A stretch of 64,000 bases of DNA from Actinomycetes bacterium. Its GTDB lineage: Bacteria > Actinomycetota > Acidimicrobiia > Acidimicrobiales > RAAP-2. Both the position numbers and the translations under genes were made by a program. The notes below the pieces were generated by a model. It was not told where the DNA came from, did not search any database, and saw only the letters and a program-made list of their open reading frames with translations. This document shows, piece after piece, positions 17,729 to 26,340 of this stretch. The stretch is from positions 186,001 to 250,000 of the forward strand of contig JAKAEP010000001.1 of NCBI GenBank assembly GCA_021818265.1, given 5' to 3'. Each line of letters begins with the position of its first letter. The stretch's first letter is position 1.

Positions 17729-19167
17729 CGGAGCTCCCCGCCGAGGCCGAGCACGCCCGGGTTGAGCAGGCCCTCGGGGTCGAGGAGCGCCTTGAGCTCC
17801 CGCAGGAGCTCGTAGGCCGGGCCCATCGAGCGGGCCAGGTGCTCAACGCGCTGGCGGCCCACGCCGTGGTGGTGGCTCACCGCCGCCCCCGCGGCGACGA
17901 CCGCGTCGAGGGCCGCGTCCCAGGCCGCGCGGTGGAACGCGCGCGGGTCGCCCTCGGGGCGCCCGGCGAAGGTGAAGTAGAGGCAGGCGCCGTCCTCGTA
18001 GGCGTGGGACTGGTGCACCGAGGCCACGACCATCCCGGGCACCGCCTCGAGCGCGGCGCGCACGTCGCGCGCCAGCGGGCCGAGCGCGCCCCACGGGGCC
18101 ACGGTCTCGACGGTGTCGACGACGACCCCGGCGGCCCATAGTGGCGCGAGGGCCGAGACGTCGTTGCGCCTCTCGAGCCAGGTCGCCACGACCGACCCGT
18201 CCAGGCGCTCGGCGCCGGCGCACTCCTCGGCGACCACCTCGAGGGTCGCCTCGACGAGGGCCTCGTCGCCCTCGTCGAGCACGACGAGCGCGCAGCCCTC
18301 GAGCCCGAAGGCCCGGCGGCTCTCGGCCTCGTCGTAGAGGCGCAGCACGGCCGGCCGCGCGCCGCGCTGGACGACGCGCCGGCACGCCTCGAGCCCCTCG
18401 TCGAAGGTGGCAAAGAGCCGCGCGGCGGACGCGTCGTGGCGCGCCCGGCGGCTGAGGGCGAGGGTCACCTCCGTGACCACCCCGAGGGTGCCCTCGGCGC
18501 CGACGAACAGGCCCACGAGGTCCGGGCCCGTGGCGGGGTGGGGCCCGTGCGCGCCGAGCTCGACGAGCCGCCCGTCGATGAGGGCGACCCGCAGCCCGCG
18601 CACCCGCTCTTCGATCTTGCCGTAGCGCGTCGAGTACTGGCCGGCCCCGCGGCAGCTCACCCACCCACCCACCGTGGAGATCTCGAAGGACTGGGGGAAG
18701 TGGCCCGCCGTGAGCCCGTGGGGCTCGAGGGCCCGCTCGAGGTCGGGGCCGAAGACGCCCGCCTCCACCCGCGCCACCTGGGAGACGGGGTCGACGGAGA
18801 GGACGTGGTCGAGCGCGGTGAGGTCGAGGGCGAGGCCCCCCGCGGGCGGCGCGGCGCCGTCGACGACGCCCGAGCGGCCGCCCTGGGCGGTGACCGGGAC
18901 GCCGTGGTGCCGGCAGGCCGCGAGCACCGCGGCGACCTCCTCGCTCGTGCGCGGGCGCGCGACCACGCCGGGCCAGCGCGCGACCCGGCCGGCCGCCGCC
19001 TCGGGGATCGCCGGCGGCCACCAGTCGCGGGCGTGCTCGGCGCGCTCGCGCGCGCCGGTCTCGACCGGGATGCGGCGCTCGCCGAGCTCGGCGAGCAGGC
19101 CCGCGGGGCCGGCGACGGGTTCCGCGGCGAGGGCCTCGGGGTAGGGGACCGGGGCGACGGGCTCCAT
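17725..19167 (-). CDS. FAD-binding oxidase, alkyldihydroxyacetonephosphate synthase-like
   Basis: This 480-residue VAO-type flavoprotein has an FAD-binding half (VVARPRTSEEVAAVLAAC, TAQGGRSGVVDG, GGWVSCRGAGQYSTRYGKIE, GAEGTLGVVTEVTL). Its C-terminal half has HHHGVGRQR (His432-434) and ends LDPEGLLNPGVLG. The STRYGKIE and HHHGVG blocks are hallmarks of alkyl-DHAP synthase, which replaces the acyl chain of acyl-DHAP by an ether-linked alkyl chain. D-lactate or glycolate oxidases are the alternatives. It lies between glpD and glpK and overlaps both neighbours by four bases (ATGA and GTGA), so it belongs to that operon. Confidence 0.75.
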   Translation of the reverse strand: MEPVAPVPYPEALAAEPVAGPAGLLAELGERRIPVETGARERAEHARDWWPPAIPEAAAGRVARWPGVVARPRTSEEVAAVLAACRHHGVPVTAQGGRSGVVDGAAPPAGGLALDLTALDHVLSVDPVSQVARVEAGVFGPDLERALEPHGLTAGHFPQSFEISTVGGWVSCRGAGQYSTRYGKIEERVRGLRVALIDGRLVELGAHGPHPATGPDLVGLFVGAEGTLGVVTEVTLALSRRARHDASAARLFATFDEGLEACRRVVQRGARPAVLRLYDEAESRRAFGLEGCALVVLDEGDEALVEATLEVVAEECAGAERLDGSVVATWLERRNDVSALAPLWAAGVVVDTVETVAPWGALGPLARDVRAALEAVPGMVVASVHQSHAYEDGACLYFTFAGRPEGDPRAFHRAAWDAALDAVVAAGAAVSHHHGVGRQRVEHLARSMGPAYELLRELKALLDPEGLLNPGVLGLGGELR

Positions 19168-20801
19168 CACGGCTCGAGGCCGGCGGCGGCGAGCTCGCGC
19201 GCGACGAGGGCGCGGTACGCCTCCACCTCGCGCGCGACGCGCGCCTCGTCCCAGCCCAGTTCGCCGGCGACGAGCCGGGCCACGCGCTCGGCCCCGTCGC
19301 GCGCGGCGCGCGCGTCGTGCAGGTGGGCCCGGGTGCGCCGGCACAGGAGGTCGTCGAGGGAGGCGGCCATCTCCTCGCGGGCGCCGAAGAGGAACTCGGC
19401 GCCGAGGTAGGCGAGCCCCTCGACCGGCCGCCCCGCGAGGTCGGGGCTCGCCTCGGCCAGCGCGAGCACCCGGGGGGCGTCGGCGCCGTAGCGGTGGAAG
19501 AGTCGGGCCTCCTCGGGCGACTCGGGCCGCCAGTCGTCGACCCCGTAGAGCGCGAGGTGGCGCGTGCGCGAGCGCGGGAGGGGACCGAGCGACCCGCGCA
19601 GCGCGTCGACCGCGTCCTGGGCCATCTTGCGGTACGTGGTCCACTTGCCCCCGGTCACGTGCACGACGCCGTCGCCGGCGTCGGTGACCTGGTGGCGGCG
19701 GGAGAGGTCGGCGGTGCGCTCACTCAGGCGCCGGCCCTCGGGCGGGGAGAGGAGGGGTCGCAGGCCGGCCCAGACCCCGGTGACGTCGGCCCGGCGCAGG
19801 TCCGAGGAGGTCGAGGCGTTGACGGCGCCGAGCAGGTAGTCGACGTCCTCGGCCGTGGCAACGGGCTCGTCGAGTGGGCCGTCGTAGGCCGTGTCGGTGG
19901 TGCCGACGTAGGTGAAGGGGTCGTCCTCGAAAGGGACGACGAAGACGCTGCGCCGATCGCCGGGCACCGCGAGGACCGCGGCGATGTCGGCGGGCAGGCG
20001 GTCCCGCGGGACCGTCACGTGCACGCCCTTGGCGGGCGTGACGCGTCGCGAGGGACGGCCCTCGGTCATGGAGAACACGTCGTCGGCCCACACCCCGGTC
20101 GCGTTGACCACGCTGCGCGCGGCGATCGCGAGGGACCGACCGGTGACCTCGTCGCGCGCGGTGACCGCCTCGACCCGGCCCCGTCGGTCCTTCGTGACGC
20201 CGGTGGCCCGCACGTAGTTCGCCACCCGCGCGCCGTAGCGCTGCGCGGTGCGCGCGAGCACCAGGGCGACCCGGGCGTCGTCGCCGCGGGCGTCGTAGTA
20301 GAGGAAGCCCGCGACCAGCCGGTCCGTGCGCATGGTGGGGAAGTGGGCCAGCACGTCGTCTCTCGCCACGCGCTCGTAGCGGTGGCCGATGCGCCAGCCC
20401 CCGCTCAGGTCGTAGAGGCGAAGCGCCGAGGCGTACCCGCGCACCAGGGTCTTGCTCGCGACGCCGTTCGAGCCGAAGAGCGGGATGAGGAACGGCAGGG
20501 GGCTCACGAGGTAGGGCGCGTTCTCCAGGAGCCGCTGGCGCTCGTGAAGGTTCTCGTAGACGAGGCGGAACTCGCGCTGCTGGAGGTAGCGCAGGCCCCC
20601 GTGGACCATCTTGGAGGACTTCGAGCTGGTGCCCGATCCGAGGTCGCCCTTGTCGAGGAGGGCGACGCTGAGCCCGCGGGCCGCGGCGTCGACGGCCACC
20701 CCCGCCCCCGTCATGCCCGCCCCGATCACCACGACGTCGAAGGTCGTCGAGGCCAGCGCGTCGAGCTCCTCACCACGACGCGGGCCGGTCATCCCTGTCA
20801 T
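19167..20801 (-). CDS. glpD: Aerobic glycerol-3-phosphate dehydrogenase
   Basis: This 544-residue membrane-associated flavoenzyme has an FAD-binding GAGMTG (27-32), the SSKSSKMVHGGLRYLQQ block that defines GlpD, ARGDDARVALVLA and VTGGKWTTYRKMAQDAVDAL. It oxidises glycerol-3-phosphate to dihydroxyacetone phosphate and feeds electrons to the quinone pool. The start is ambiguous: ATG at 20801 and ATG at 20792 are both in frame, and neither has a clear Shine-Dalgarno sequence. It heads the three-gene minus-strand cluster and is divergent from the ABC importer at 21072. Confidence 0.92.
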   Translation of the reverse strand: MTGMTGPRRGEELDALASTTFDVVVIGAGMTGAGVAVDAAARGLSVALLDKGDLGSGTSSKSSKMVHGGLRYLQQREFRLVYENLHERQRLLENAPYLVSPLPFLIPLFGSNGVASKTLVRGYASALRLYDLSGGWRIGHRYERVARDDVLAHFPTMRTDRLVAGFLYYDARGDDARVALVLARTAQRYGARVANYVRATGVTKDRRGRVEAVTARDEVTGRSLAIAARSVVNATGVWADDVFSMTEGRPSRRVTPAKGVHVTVPRDRLPADIAAVLAVPGDRRSVFVVPFEDDPFTYVGTTDTAYDGPLDEPVATAEDVDYLLGAVNASTSSDLRRADVTGVWAGLRPLLSPPEGRRLSERTADLSRRHQVTDAGDGVVHVTGGKWTTYRKMAQDAVDALRGSLGPLPRSRTRHLALYGVDDWRPESPEEARLFHRYGADAPRVLALAEASPDLAGRPVEGLAYLGAEFLFGAREEMAASLDDLLCRRTRAHLHDARAARDGAERVARLVAGELGWDEARVAREVEAYRALVARELAAAGLEP

Positions 20802-20996
20802 GTTGGCATAGGTCCGCGCGACCCGACGCCGCCGCCGGGTCGCCGCGGGGGCGGGGGCGTCGATGAAATCTCGGCGACACGACGGCGACCGGGCCGTGAA
20901 CCGGAGTAGTCGTGCGCGGGCCGTCGCCGCCCGGAAGCCTTGTGGCGCCTGGGCTCTCGGCGCGACGGTCGCCGGAGGGGACGGCCGGGGCGTGAA

Positions 20997-21025
20997 TTGC
21001 CCCTCGCGGCGGGCCTGGTTAGTCT
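20997..21025 (+). promoter_or_regulatory. Promoter of the 21072 ABC importer operon
   Basis: TTGCCC (-35) and TAGTCT (-10) are separated by 17 bases. The predicted start of transcription near 21032 falls directly before a stem-loop at 21034. The 270-base region between the divergent operons holds nothing else I can identify. Confidence 0.45.
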
Positions 21026-21033
21026 GACGCGGA

Positions 21034-21050
21034 GCCGCCAACTTGGTGGC
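21034..21050 (+). promoter_or_regulatory. 5'-terminal stem-loop in the substrate-binding-protein leader
   Basis: GCCGCCAA pairs with TTGGTGGC around a minimal loop (one G-T wobble). It would sit at the extreme 5' end of the transcript, 10 bases before the Shine-Dalgarno AGGGAGGAAG. Confidence 0.35.
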
Positions 21051-21071
21051 GTCGACAGGGAGGAAGTGCGG

Positions 21072-22229
21072 ATGGCACTGAGTAGGACGAAGGCGGTCCT
21101 CGCGGCCGGCGCGACGGTGGCGGCGCTCTCGGGCGTGGCGGTGACCGCCGGCAACGCCGTGGCGAGCGGCGCGTCGAGCGTGAACTGGGCGAAAGTCACC
21201 CATCTCACCAAGAGCGGGTCGACGTCGTTCGCCGCCCTCGTGAAGGCGGCGCAGAAGGAGGGCCACCTCAACGTGATCGCCCTGCCGAACAACTGGGCCA
21301 ACTACGGCAACATCATCAAGACCTTCGAGAAGAAGTACAAGATCCGCATCAACTCGGAGAACCCCGACGGCTCGAGCGCCCAGGAGATCCAGGCGCTCAA
21401 GCAGGACAAGGGTCGCGCCAGCGCGCCCGACGTCATCGACGTGGGCACGAGCTACGCCATCACCGCCAAGCAGGGCCACCTGCTCGCCCCCTACAAGGTG
21501 CAGACCTGGTCGGCCATCCCGGCGGCCCTGAAGGACAAGGCGGGCTACTGGTTCGACGACTACGGCGGCTACGTGGCCATCGGCTGCGACACCCTGACCG
21601 TGAAGTCCTGCCCGACCTCGTTCAAGCAGATGCTCACCGAGACGGGCGCGAACGGCTACAAGATCGGCATCAACAACAACCCGACGCAGTCGAACTCCGC
21701 GCTGGCGGCGGTCCAGGCGGCCGCCATCGCCAACGGGGGGTCGCTGTCGAACGTCGGGCCCGGCGTGGACTTCTTCGCGACGCTGAACAAGAACGGCGCG
21801 TTCGTGCCTACCATCGCCGACGCGACCACGGTGCAGCAGGGCGCGACGAACATCGTGATCTGGTGGGACTACCTCCAGGCCAGCGGCATCACGATGAAGG
21901 GGTGGAAGGTCGTCCTGCCCTCGGACGCGGTGCTCGGTGAGTACTACACCCAGGCGATCAGCGCGAGCGCCCCGGACCCGGCGGCTGCCCGCCTCTGGGA
22001 GGAGTTCCTCTACTCGACCCAGGGCCAGAACCTCTGGCTGGCCGGCCTCGCCCGCCCGGCGGAGCTCGCCTACATGGAGGCGCACGGCACGGCGAGCAAG
22101 GGCTACGTCGCGAAGCTCCCCCCGATCCCCAAGGGCGTGACCCCGCAGTACCCGACGACCGCCCAGATCCTCGGAGCCGCCAACACGGTGAACTCGGAGT
22201 GGGCGACCAAGGTGGGCTCGGGCGCCTAG
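21072..22229 (+). CDS. ABC importer substrate-binding protein, iron/polyamine/aminoethylphosphonate class
   Basis: This 385-residue secreted protein starts with a signal peptide: basic SRTK, a hydrophobic stretch at about 8-25, and a probable signal-peptidase-I site after AVA near residue 31. There is no lipobox cysteine. The mature protein has the AALVKAAQKEGHLNVIALPNNW and APDVIDVGTSYA blocks of the class holding ferric-iron, polyamine and 2-aminoethylphosphonate receptors. The ligand cannot be decided. Codon use (many AAG, AAC and ATC) suggests high expression. The ATG has a strong Shine-Dalgarno sequence. Two permeases and an ATPase follow. Confidence 0.85.
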   Translation: MALSRTKAVLAAGATVAALSGVAVTAGNAVASGASSVNWAKVTHLTKSGSTSFAALVKAAQKEGHLNVIALPNNWANYGNIIKTFEKKYKIRINSENPDGSSAQEIQALKQDKGRASAPDVIDVGTSYAITAKQGHLLAPYKVQTWSAIPAALKDKAGYWFDDYGGYVAIGCDTLTVKSCPTSFKQMLTETGANGYKIGINNNPTQSNSALAAVQAAAIANGGSLSNVGPGVDFFATLNKNGAFVPTIADATTVQQGATNIVIWWDYLQASGITMKGWKVVLPSDAVLGEYYTQAISASAPDPAAARLWEEFLYSTQGQNLWLAGLARPAELAYMEAHGTASKGYVAKLPPIPKGVTPQYPTTAQILGAANTVNSEWATKVGSGA

Positions 22230-22248
22230 GCCCCGGGGCTCGATCAGC

Positions 22249-23178
22249 ATGGAAACCCTCGAGGCGACGGCCCCGACCCCTGACGCCCCGGCGTCGGGGG
22301 TCGGGGCCGGCCCCGGGGTTCGCCGCCGGTCGTGGTGGCGCCGCCTGGGGCCCGGGGCGGCGATCGCCCCGTTCCTCCTCTACTCGGCCCTGGGCATCGG
22401 GATCCCCACGCTCGGGGTCCTCTACTACGCCTTCCGCGGCAACAACGGCGGGTGGACGACCGAGAACGTGTCGGCCGTCGTCCACGGGATCTACCTCATC
22501 GGGTTCGAGAACTCGATCAAGCTGGCCCTGCTCACCTCGATCATCCCCGGGATCCTCGGGGTGTTCGTCGCCTACGCCATCCACACCTCGCGCAGCCAGT
22601 GGCTGCGCCGCATGACCGCGACGGCCTCGGGGGTCCTCGCCAACTTCGGCGGGGTCAACCTCACCTTCATGTTCGTCGCGACGCTCGGCTCGACGGGCGT
22701 CCTGACGCTCTGGCTGGCCGCGATCCACATCAACCTCACCTCGCTGGGCTTCCACCTGTACACGTTCTCGGGCGTCGCGGTCGTCTACATGTACTTCCAG
22801 ATCCCACTCATGGTCCTCGTGATCACGCCCGCGCTGGTGGGCCTGCGACCGTCGTGGCGCGAGGCGGCCGAGAACATGGGCGCGTCGAGCTGGCGCTACT
22901 GGCGCCACGTGGGGATCCCCGTCCTCATGCCCTCGGTGCTGGGCGGGATGCTCCTGCTCTTCGGGAGCGCCTTCGCGGCCTACGCGACGGCCCAGTCGCT
23001 CACGACGGGCATCATCGCCCTCTCGCCGATCCAGATCGGCAACTTCATCAACGGCAACGTCTTCTCCAACTACCAGAACATCGGCTACGCCATCGCCTTC
23101 GGGATGCTGGTGATCCTCGCGGCCGTCATGGTCCTCTACAACTACGTCCAGAAGCGGGCGAGCCGATGGCTCCACTAG
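22249..23178 (+). CDS. ABC importer permease 1
   Basis: This 309-residue inner-membrane permease has about six hydrophobic segments, the first near residues 38-58. The EAA loop that contacts the ATPase reads EAAENMGASSWRYWRHVGIP (about 205-224). The Pro/Ala-rich first 25 residues are cytoplasmic. It pairs with the permease encoded next to form the channel for the substrate bound by the 21072 protein. The ATG at 22249 lies 19 bases after the previous stop. Confidence 0.88.
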   Translation: METLEATAPTPDAPASGVGAGPGVRRRSWWRRLGPGAAIAPFLLYSALGIGIPTLGVLYYAFRGNNGGWTTENVSAVVHGIYLIGFENSIKLALLTSIIPGILGVFVAYAIHTSRSQWLRRMTATASGVLANFGGVNLTFMFVATLGSTGVLTLWLAAIHINLTSLGFHLYTFSGVAVVYMYFQIPLMVLVITPALVGLRPSWREAAENMGASSWRYWRHVGIPVLMPSVLGGMLLLFGSAFAAYATAQSLTTGIIALSPIQIGNFINGNVFSNYQNIGYAIAFGMLVILAAVMVLYNYVQKRASRWLH

Positions 23179-24017
23179 ACGCACCGAGCTCCGGGCTCGA
23201 GCTGCTGGCCGAGGAGACGGCACCGGTCCCGGCGTTCTCGACCGGGCGGGCGCGCCGGCGGGTCCGCTGGTGGCGCGGCATCGTGCTCGTCCTCACGGGG
23301 GCCTTCTTCCTCGTCCCGATCTACGCCGGCCTGCGCTTCAGCTTCCAGGGCGTCGACGGGCACTACTCGCTCAGCACCCTGAAGGAGCTGCCCAAGGCGC
23401 AGGGCTTCACGGCGGCCCTCTGGCTCTCCACGAAGCTGGCGATCGCCACGGTGGTCGTGGCGGTCCTGCTCATGGTGCCCACGACGGTCTACGTGCACCT
23501 GCGCCTTCCCCGGCTGCGCCGGATGATGGACGTCATCACGGTCTTGCCCATCGTGATCCCGCCGATCGTGCTCATCGCGGGGGTCCTCGCGGTGGCGCCG
23601 CTCTGGCTCAAGGCCACGCCGTACCTGCTGAGCCTGATGTACGTGATCCTCGCGATGCCCTTCATCTACCGGAGCCTCGACGCGGGGCTGCTCGCCATCG
23701 ACCTGAAGACCCTCTCGGAGGCGTCGCGCTCCCTCGGGGGCCGCTGGTACTCCACGCTGCTGCGGGTGGTCCTGCCCAACATCCGCCCGGCCCTCATCTC
23801 GGCCGCCGTACTCACCCTCGCCATGGTCTTCGGGGAGTACACGATGGCGAGCCTCGACCTGTGGACGACGGTGCCGGTGTGGATCGTCCAGTTCAACGGC
23901 GCCGCCAACGGCCACATCCAGATCGCCGCGGCGATGGCCGGACTGGTCGTGACCTGGGTGGTGCTCACGGTTATTGTGTCGCTCGATCGCTCCCAGCGGC
24001 GTCGCGCGCGTGGCTAG
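23166..24017 (+). CDS. ABC importer permease 2
   Basis: This 283-residue permease has an N-terminal helix at about 38-55 and further segments ending near residue 275. Its EAA-like loop is SEASRSLGGRWYSTLLRVVLP. It overlaps the first permease gene by 13 bases, so the ATG at 23166 is inside the upstream coding end. The pair resembles PhnU/PhnV or PotB/PotC. Together with the other three genes it completes an importer; the substrate is unknown. Confidence 0.88.
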   Translation: MAPLDAPSSGLELLAEETAPVPAFSTGRARRRVRWWRGIVLVLTGAFFLVPIYAGLRFSFQGVDGHYSLSTLKELPKAQGFTAALWLSTKLAIATVVVAVLLMVPTTVYVHLRLPRLRRMMDVITVLPIVIPPIVLIAGVLAVAPLWLKATPYLLSLMYVILAMPFIYRSLDAGLLAIDLKTLSEASRSLGGRWYSTLLRVVLPNIRPALISAAVLTLAMVFGEYTMASLDLWTTVPVWIVQFNGAANGHIQIAAAMAGLVVTWVVLTVIVSLDRSQRRRARG

Positions 24018-24026
24018 GAGGAACCC

Positions 24027-25142
24027 GTGACCCAGACGGAGGACGCGCCGATGGTCGACCGCCCCGCCCCCACGACCCCCACCGGCGCGCCGGTGCTGCT
24101 CGAGGGCCTCGTGCGGACCTTCGGCAAGGTCCGCGCCCTCGACGGGCTCACGCTGTCGATCGAGCCCGGGGAGTTCATGGCCCTGCTCGGCCCGTCGGGC
24201 TGCGGCAAGACGACCGCCCTGCGAGTGCTCGCGGGCTTCGAGCGGCCCGACGCCGGCCGGGTCGTGGTGGGCGGCGTCGACCTCTCGCGGGTGAGCGCCC
24301 AGAAGCGCGACATGGGCATGGTCTTCCAGAGCTACTCGCTCTTCCCCAACATGGACGCCCTCGACAACGTGGCCTTCGGGCTGCGGATGCGCCGCCAGCC
24401 GACGGCGACCCGCCGGGCCAAGGCGGCCGAGCTGCTCGAGATGGTCGGACTCGCGGACCAGGCCGAGAAGTACCCCCACCAGATGTCGGGCGGCCAACAG
24501 CAGCGCGTCGCCCTCGCGCGGGCGCTGGCGATCGAGCCGCGGGTCCTGCTGCTCGACGAGCCGCTCTCCGCCCTCGACGCGCTGGTGCGTGCCGAGCTGC
24601 GTGAGCAGATCCGCGCCCTCCAGCAGCGCCTGTCGATCACCACCGTCTTCGTCACCCACGACCAGGAGGAGGTGCTCTCCATGGCCGACCGGATCTGCGT
24701 GATGTCCAAGGGCCGCATCGAGCAGGTGGCCTCGCCCGCCGAGATCTACGCGCGGCCGGCCACCGCCTTCGTGGCCCAGTTCGTCGGGATCTCGAGCCGC
24801 GTGCCCGCCGAGGTGCGCGGGGGCGAGGTGCTGGTCTTCGGCGAGGGCCGCCCCGTGCGCGGCGGCGCGCCGACGTCGGGCGCGACCGACGCCCTGTTGC
24901 GGCCCGAGGACGTGGCGCTCACCCCTGACCCGAACGGGGTCGGCCAGGTCATCCGCCAGAGCTTCCTCGGCGCCACGACCCGCCTGGTGGTCGCCGTGGG
25001 CGAGTCGATGCTGCGCGTCGACGTGCGCAGCGACGCCGTCGCGGAGTTTCCGGTGGGCACTCGGGTGGCCCCCCGGGTCGTCGCGCGCGACGTCCTCGTG
25101 GCCCCGCACGACACCGCCGTGGCCTCGGTCGACGACCTGTAG
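24027..25142 (+). CDS. ABC importer ATPase, PotA/FbpC-like
   Basis: This 371-residue ATPase has Walker A GPSGCGKTT (about 55-63), a Q-loop in MVFQSYSLFPNM, the signature MSGGQQQR, Walker B LLLDEPLSALD and switch His in VTHDQEE. A C-terminal regulatory TOBE-like domain follows from about residue 270 (LLRPEDVALTP, QSFLGATTRLVV). All catalytic residues are present. The GTG start has a good GAGGAA Shine-Dalgarno sequence. It energises the importer encoded by the three preceding genes. Confidence 0.92.
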   Translation: MTQTEDAPMVDRPAPTTPTGAPVLLEGLVRTFGKVRALDGLTLSIEPGEFMALLGPSGCGKTTALRVLAGFERPDAGRVVVGGVDLSRVSAQKRDMGMVFQSYSLFPNMDALDNVAFGLRMRRQPTATRRAKAAELLEMVGLADQAEKYPHQMSGGQQQRVALARALAIEPRVLLLDEPLSALDALVRAELREQIRALQQRLSITTVFVTHDQEEVLSMADRICVMSKGRIEQVASPAEIYARPATAFVAQFVGISSRVPAEVRGGEVLVFGEGRPVRGGAPTSGATDALLRPEDVALTPDPNGVGQVIRQSFLGATTRLVVAVGESMLRVDVRSDAVAEFPVGTRVAPRVVARDVLVAPHDTAVASVDDL

Positions 25143-25158
25143 CCCTCGCCCCCCGGGC

Positions 25159-25164
25159 TAGGTT
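25159..25164 (+). promoter_or_regulatory. TAGGTT, leaderless promoter of the acyl-CoA dehydrogenase
   Basis: TAGGTT ends exactly 6 bases before the ATG at 25171. Confidence 0.55.
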
Positions 25165-25170
25165 CGGGGC

Positions 25171-26340
25171 ATGGACTTCACGCTGTCCCCCGAGCTCACC
25201 GAGCTCCAGCTCTCCGTCCGTCGCCTGGCCCAGGAGAGGATCCGCCCGCGCGCGCGCGAGATCGACCTGAGCGGGGAGTACCCCCAGGACGTCTTCGACG
25301 CGTTCAGGTCGGCCGACCTGCTCGGCCTGTGCATCCCTGAGGCCTACGGGGGATCGGGCGCGGGCATCACCGGGCTCGCCGTCGCGATCGAGGAGGTCAC
25401 CAAGTACTCGAACGTCCTGGGGCTGATGCTGCTCTTGACGCGCCTGCCGACCGGACCGGTCATGATCGCCGGCACCGAGGAGCAGAAGCAGCGCTACCTG
25501 CCCGGGATCGCGCGCGGCGAGACCCGCGCGGCCTTCTGCCTGTCCGAGCCCGGCGCCGGCTCGGACGTGGCCGGCATGCGCTCGCGGGCCGTGCCCGACC
25601 CCGACGTCGAGGGCGGGTACGTCCTCAACGGCACCAAGTGCTGGATCTCGGGGGGCATGCAGGCCGACTGGTACGTGGTCTTCGCCAAGACCGGTGACCC
25701 CGCGGCCCGCGACCACCGGGCCATCGGCGCGTTCCTCGTCGACGCCCACGCGCCGGGGGTCACCCGCCCCCGGGTCGACCACAAGATGGGGGTGCGCGGC
25801 ATCGACACCACCGAGATCAACTTCGCCGACGTCCGCGTGGGGCCCGAGGACGTCCTGCAGGGGGGCTTCGCCCTGGCCATGCTCTCGCTCAACGCCATGC
25901 GCCCGATCGTGGCGGCCCGCGGACTCGGCCTCGCCGAGGGGGCGCTCATGTACGCCGTCGACTACGTGAAGGCCCGTGAGGCCTTCGGCAAGACCATCGC
26001 CGACTTCCAGGGCATCCAGTGGGAGATCGCCAAGTGCGCGACCGACATCGAGGCGGCGCGCCTGCTCACCTACCGGGCGGCCGACCTGGCCGACCGGGGC
26101 CACTTCACCAAGGAGTTCGTGCCCCAGCTCTCGATGGCCAAGTACTACGCCACCGAGGTGGCCGTGCGGGCCTCCGGACTCGCGGTCCAGCTGCTGGGCG
26201 CGGCGGGCTACATGGAGGACCACCCGGTCGAGATGTACTACCGCGACGCGCGCCAGCTGACGATCGTCGAGGGCACGAGCCAGGTCCAGCTTGGCCTCAT
26301 CGGGCGCGGGGTCCTCGCCCACGACCTCTGGTGGGACTAG
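25171..26340 (+). CDS. Acyl-CoA dehydrogenase
   Basis: This 389-residue flavoenzyme of the acyl-CoA dehydrogenase family introduces a double bond at C2-C3 of an acyl-CoA. Diagnostic blocks are AFCLSEPGAGSDVAGM (FAD/substrate loop), YVLNGTKCWISGG, AREAFGKTIADFQGIQW and the C-terminal YRDARQLTIVEGTSQVQ. Glu367 in VEGTSQ is in the usual catalytic-base position. Chain-length preference is not readable. The ATG start fits the leaderless promoter. The following racemase gene overlaps its end by 10 bases, which suggests branched-chain acyl-CoA breakdown. Confidence 0.93.
   Translation: MDFTLSPELTELQLSVRRLAQERIRPRAREIDLSGEYPQDVFDAFRSADLLGLCIPEAYGGSGAGITGLAVAIEEVTKYSNVLGLMLLLTRLPTGPVMIAGTEEQKQRYLPGIARGETRAAFCLSEPGAGSDVAGMRSRAVPDPDVEGGYVLNGTKCWISGGMQADWYVVFAKTGDPAARDHRAIGAFLVDAHAPGVTRPRVDHKMGVRGIDTTEINFADVRVGPEDVLQGGFALAMLSLNAMRPIVAARGLGLAEGALMYAVDYVKAREAFGKTIADFQGIQWEIAKCATDIEAARLLTYRAADLADRGHFTKEFVPQLSMAKYYATEVAVRASGLAVQLLGAAGYMEDHPVEMYYRDARQLTIVEGTSQVQLGLIGRGVLAHDLWWD

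Noticed and set aside
23175-25109. Long minus-strand frame antisense to the ABC importer genes
   Set aside because: It is the His/Arg/Asp-rich mirror of well-supported genes, a GC3 artefact.
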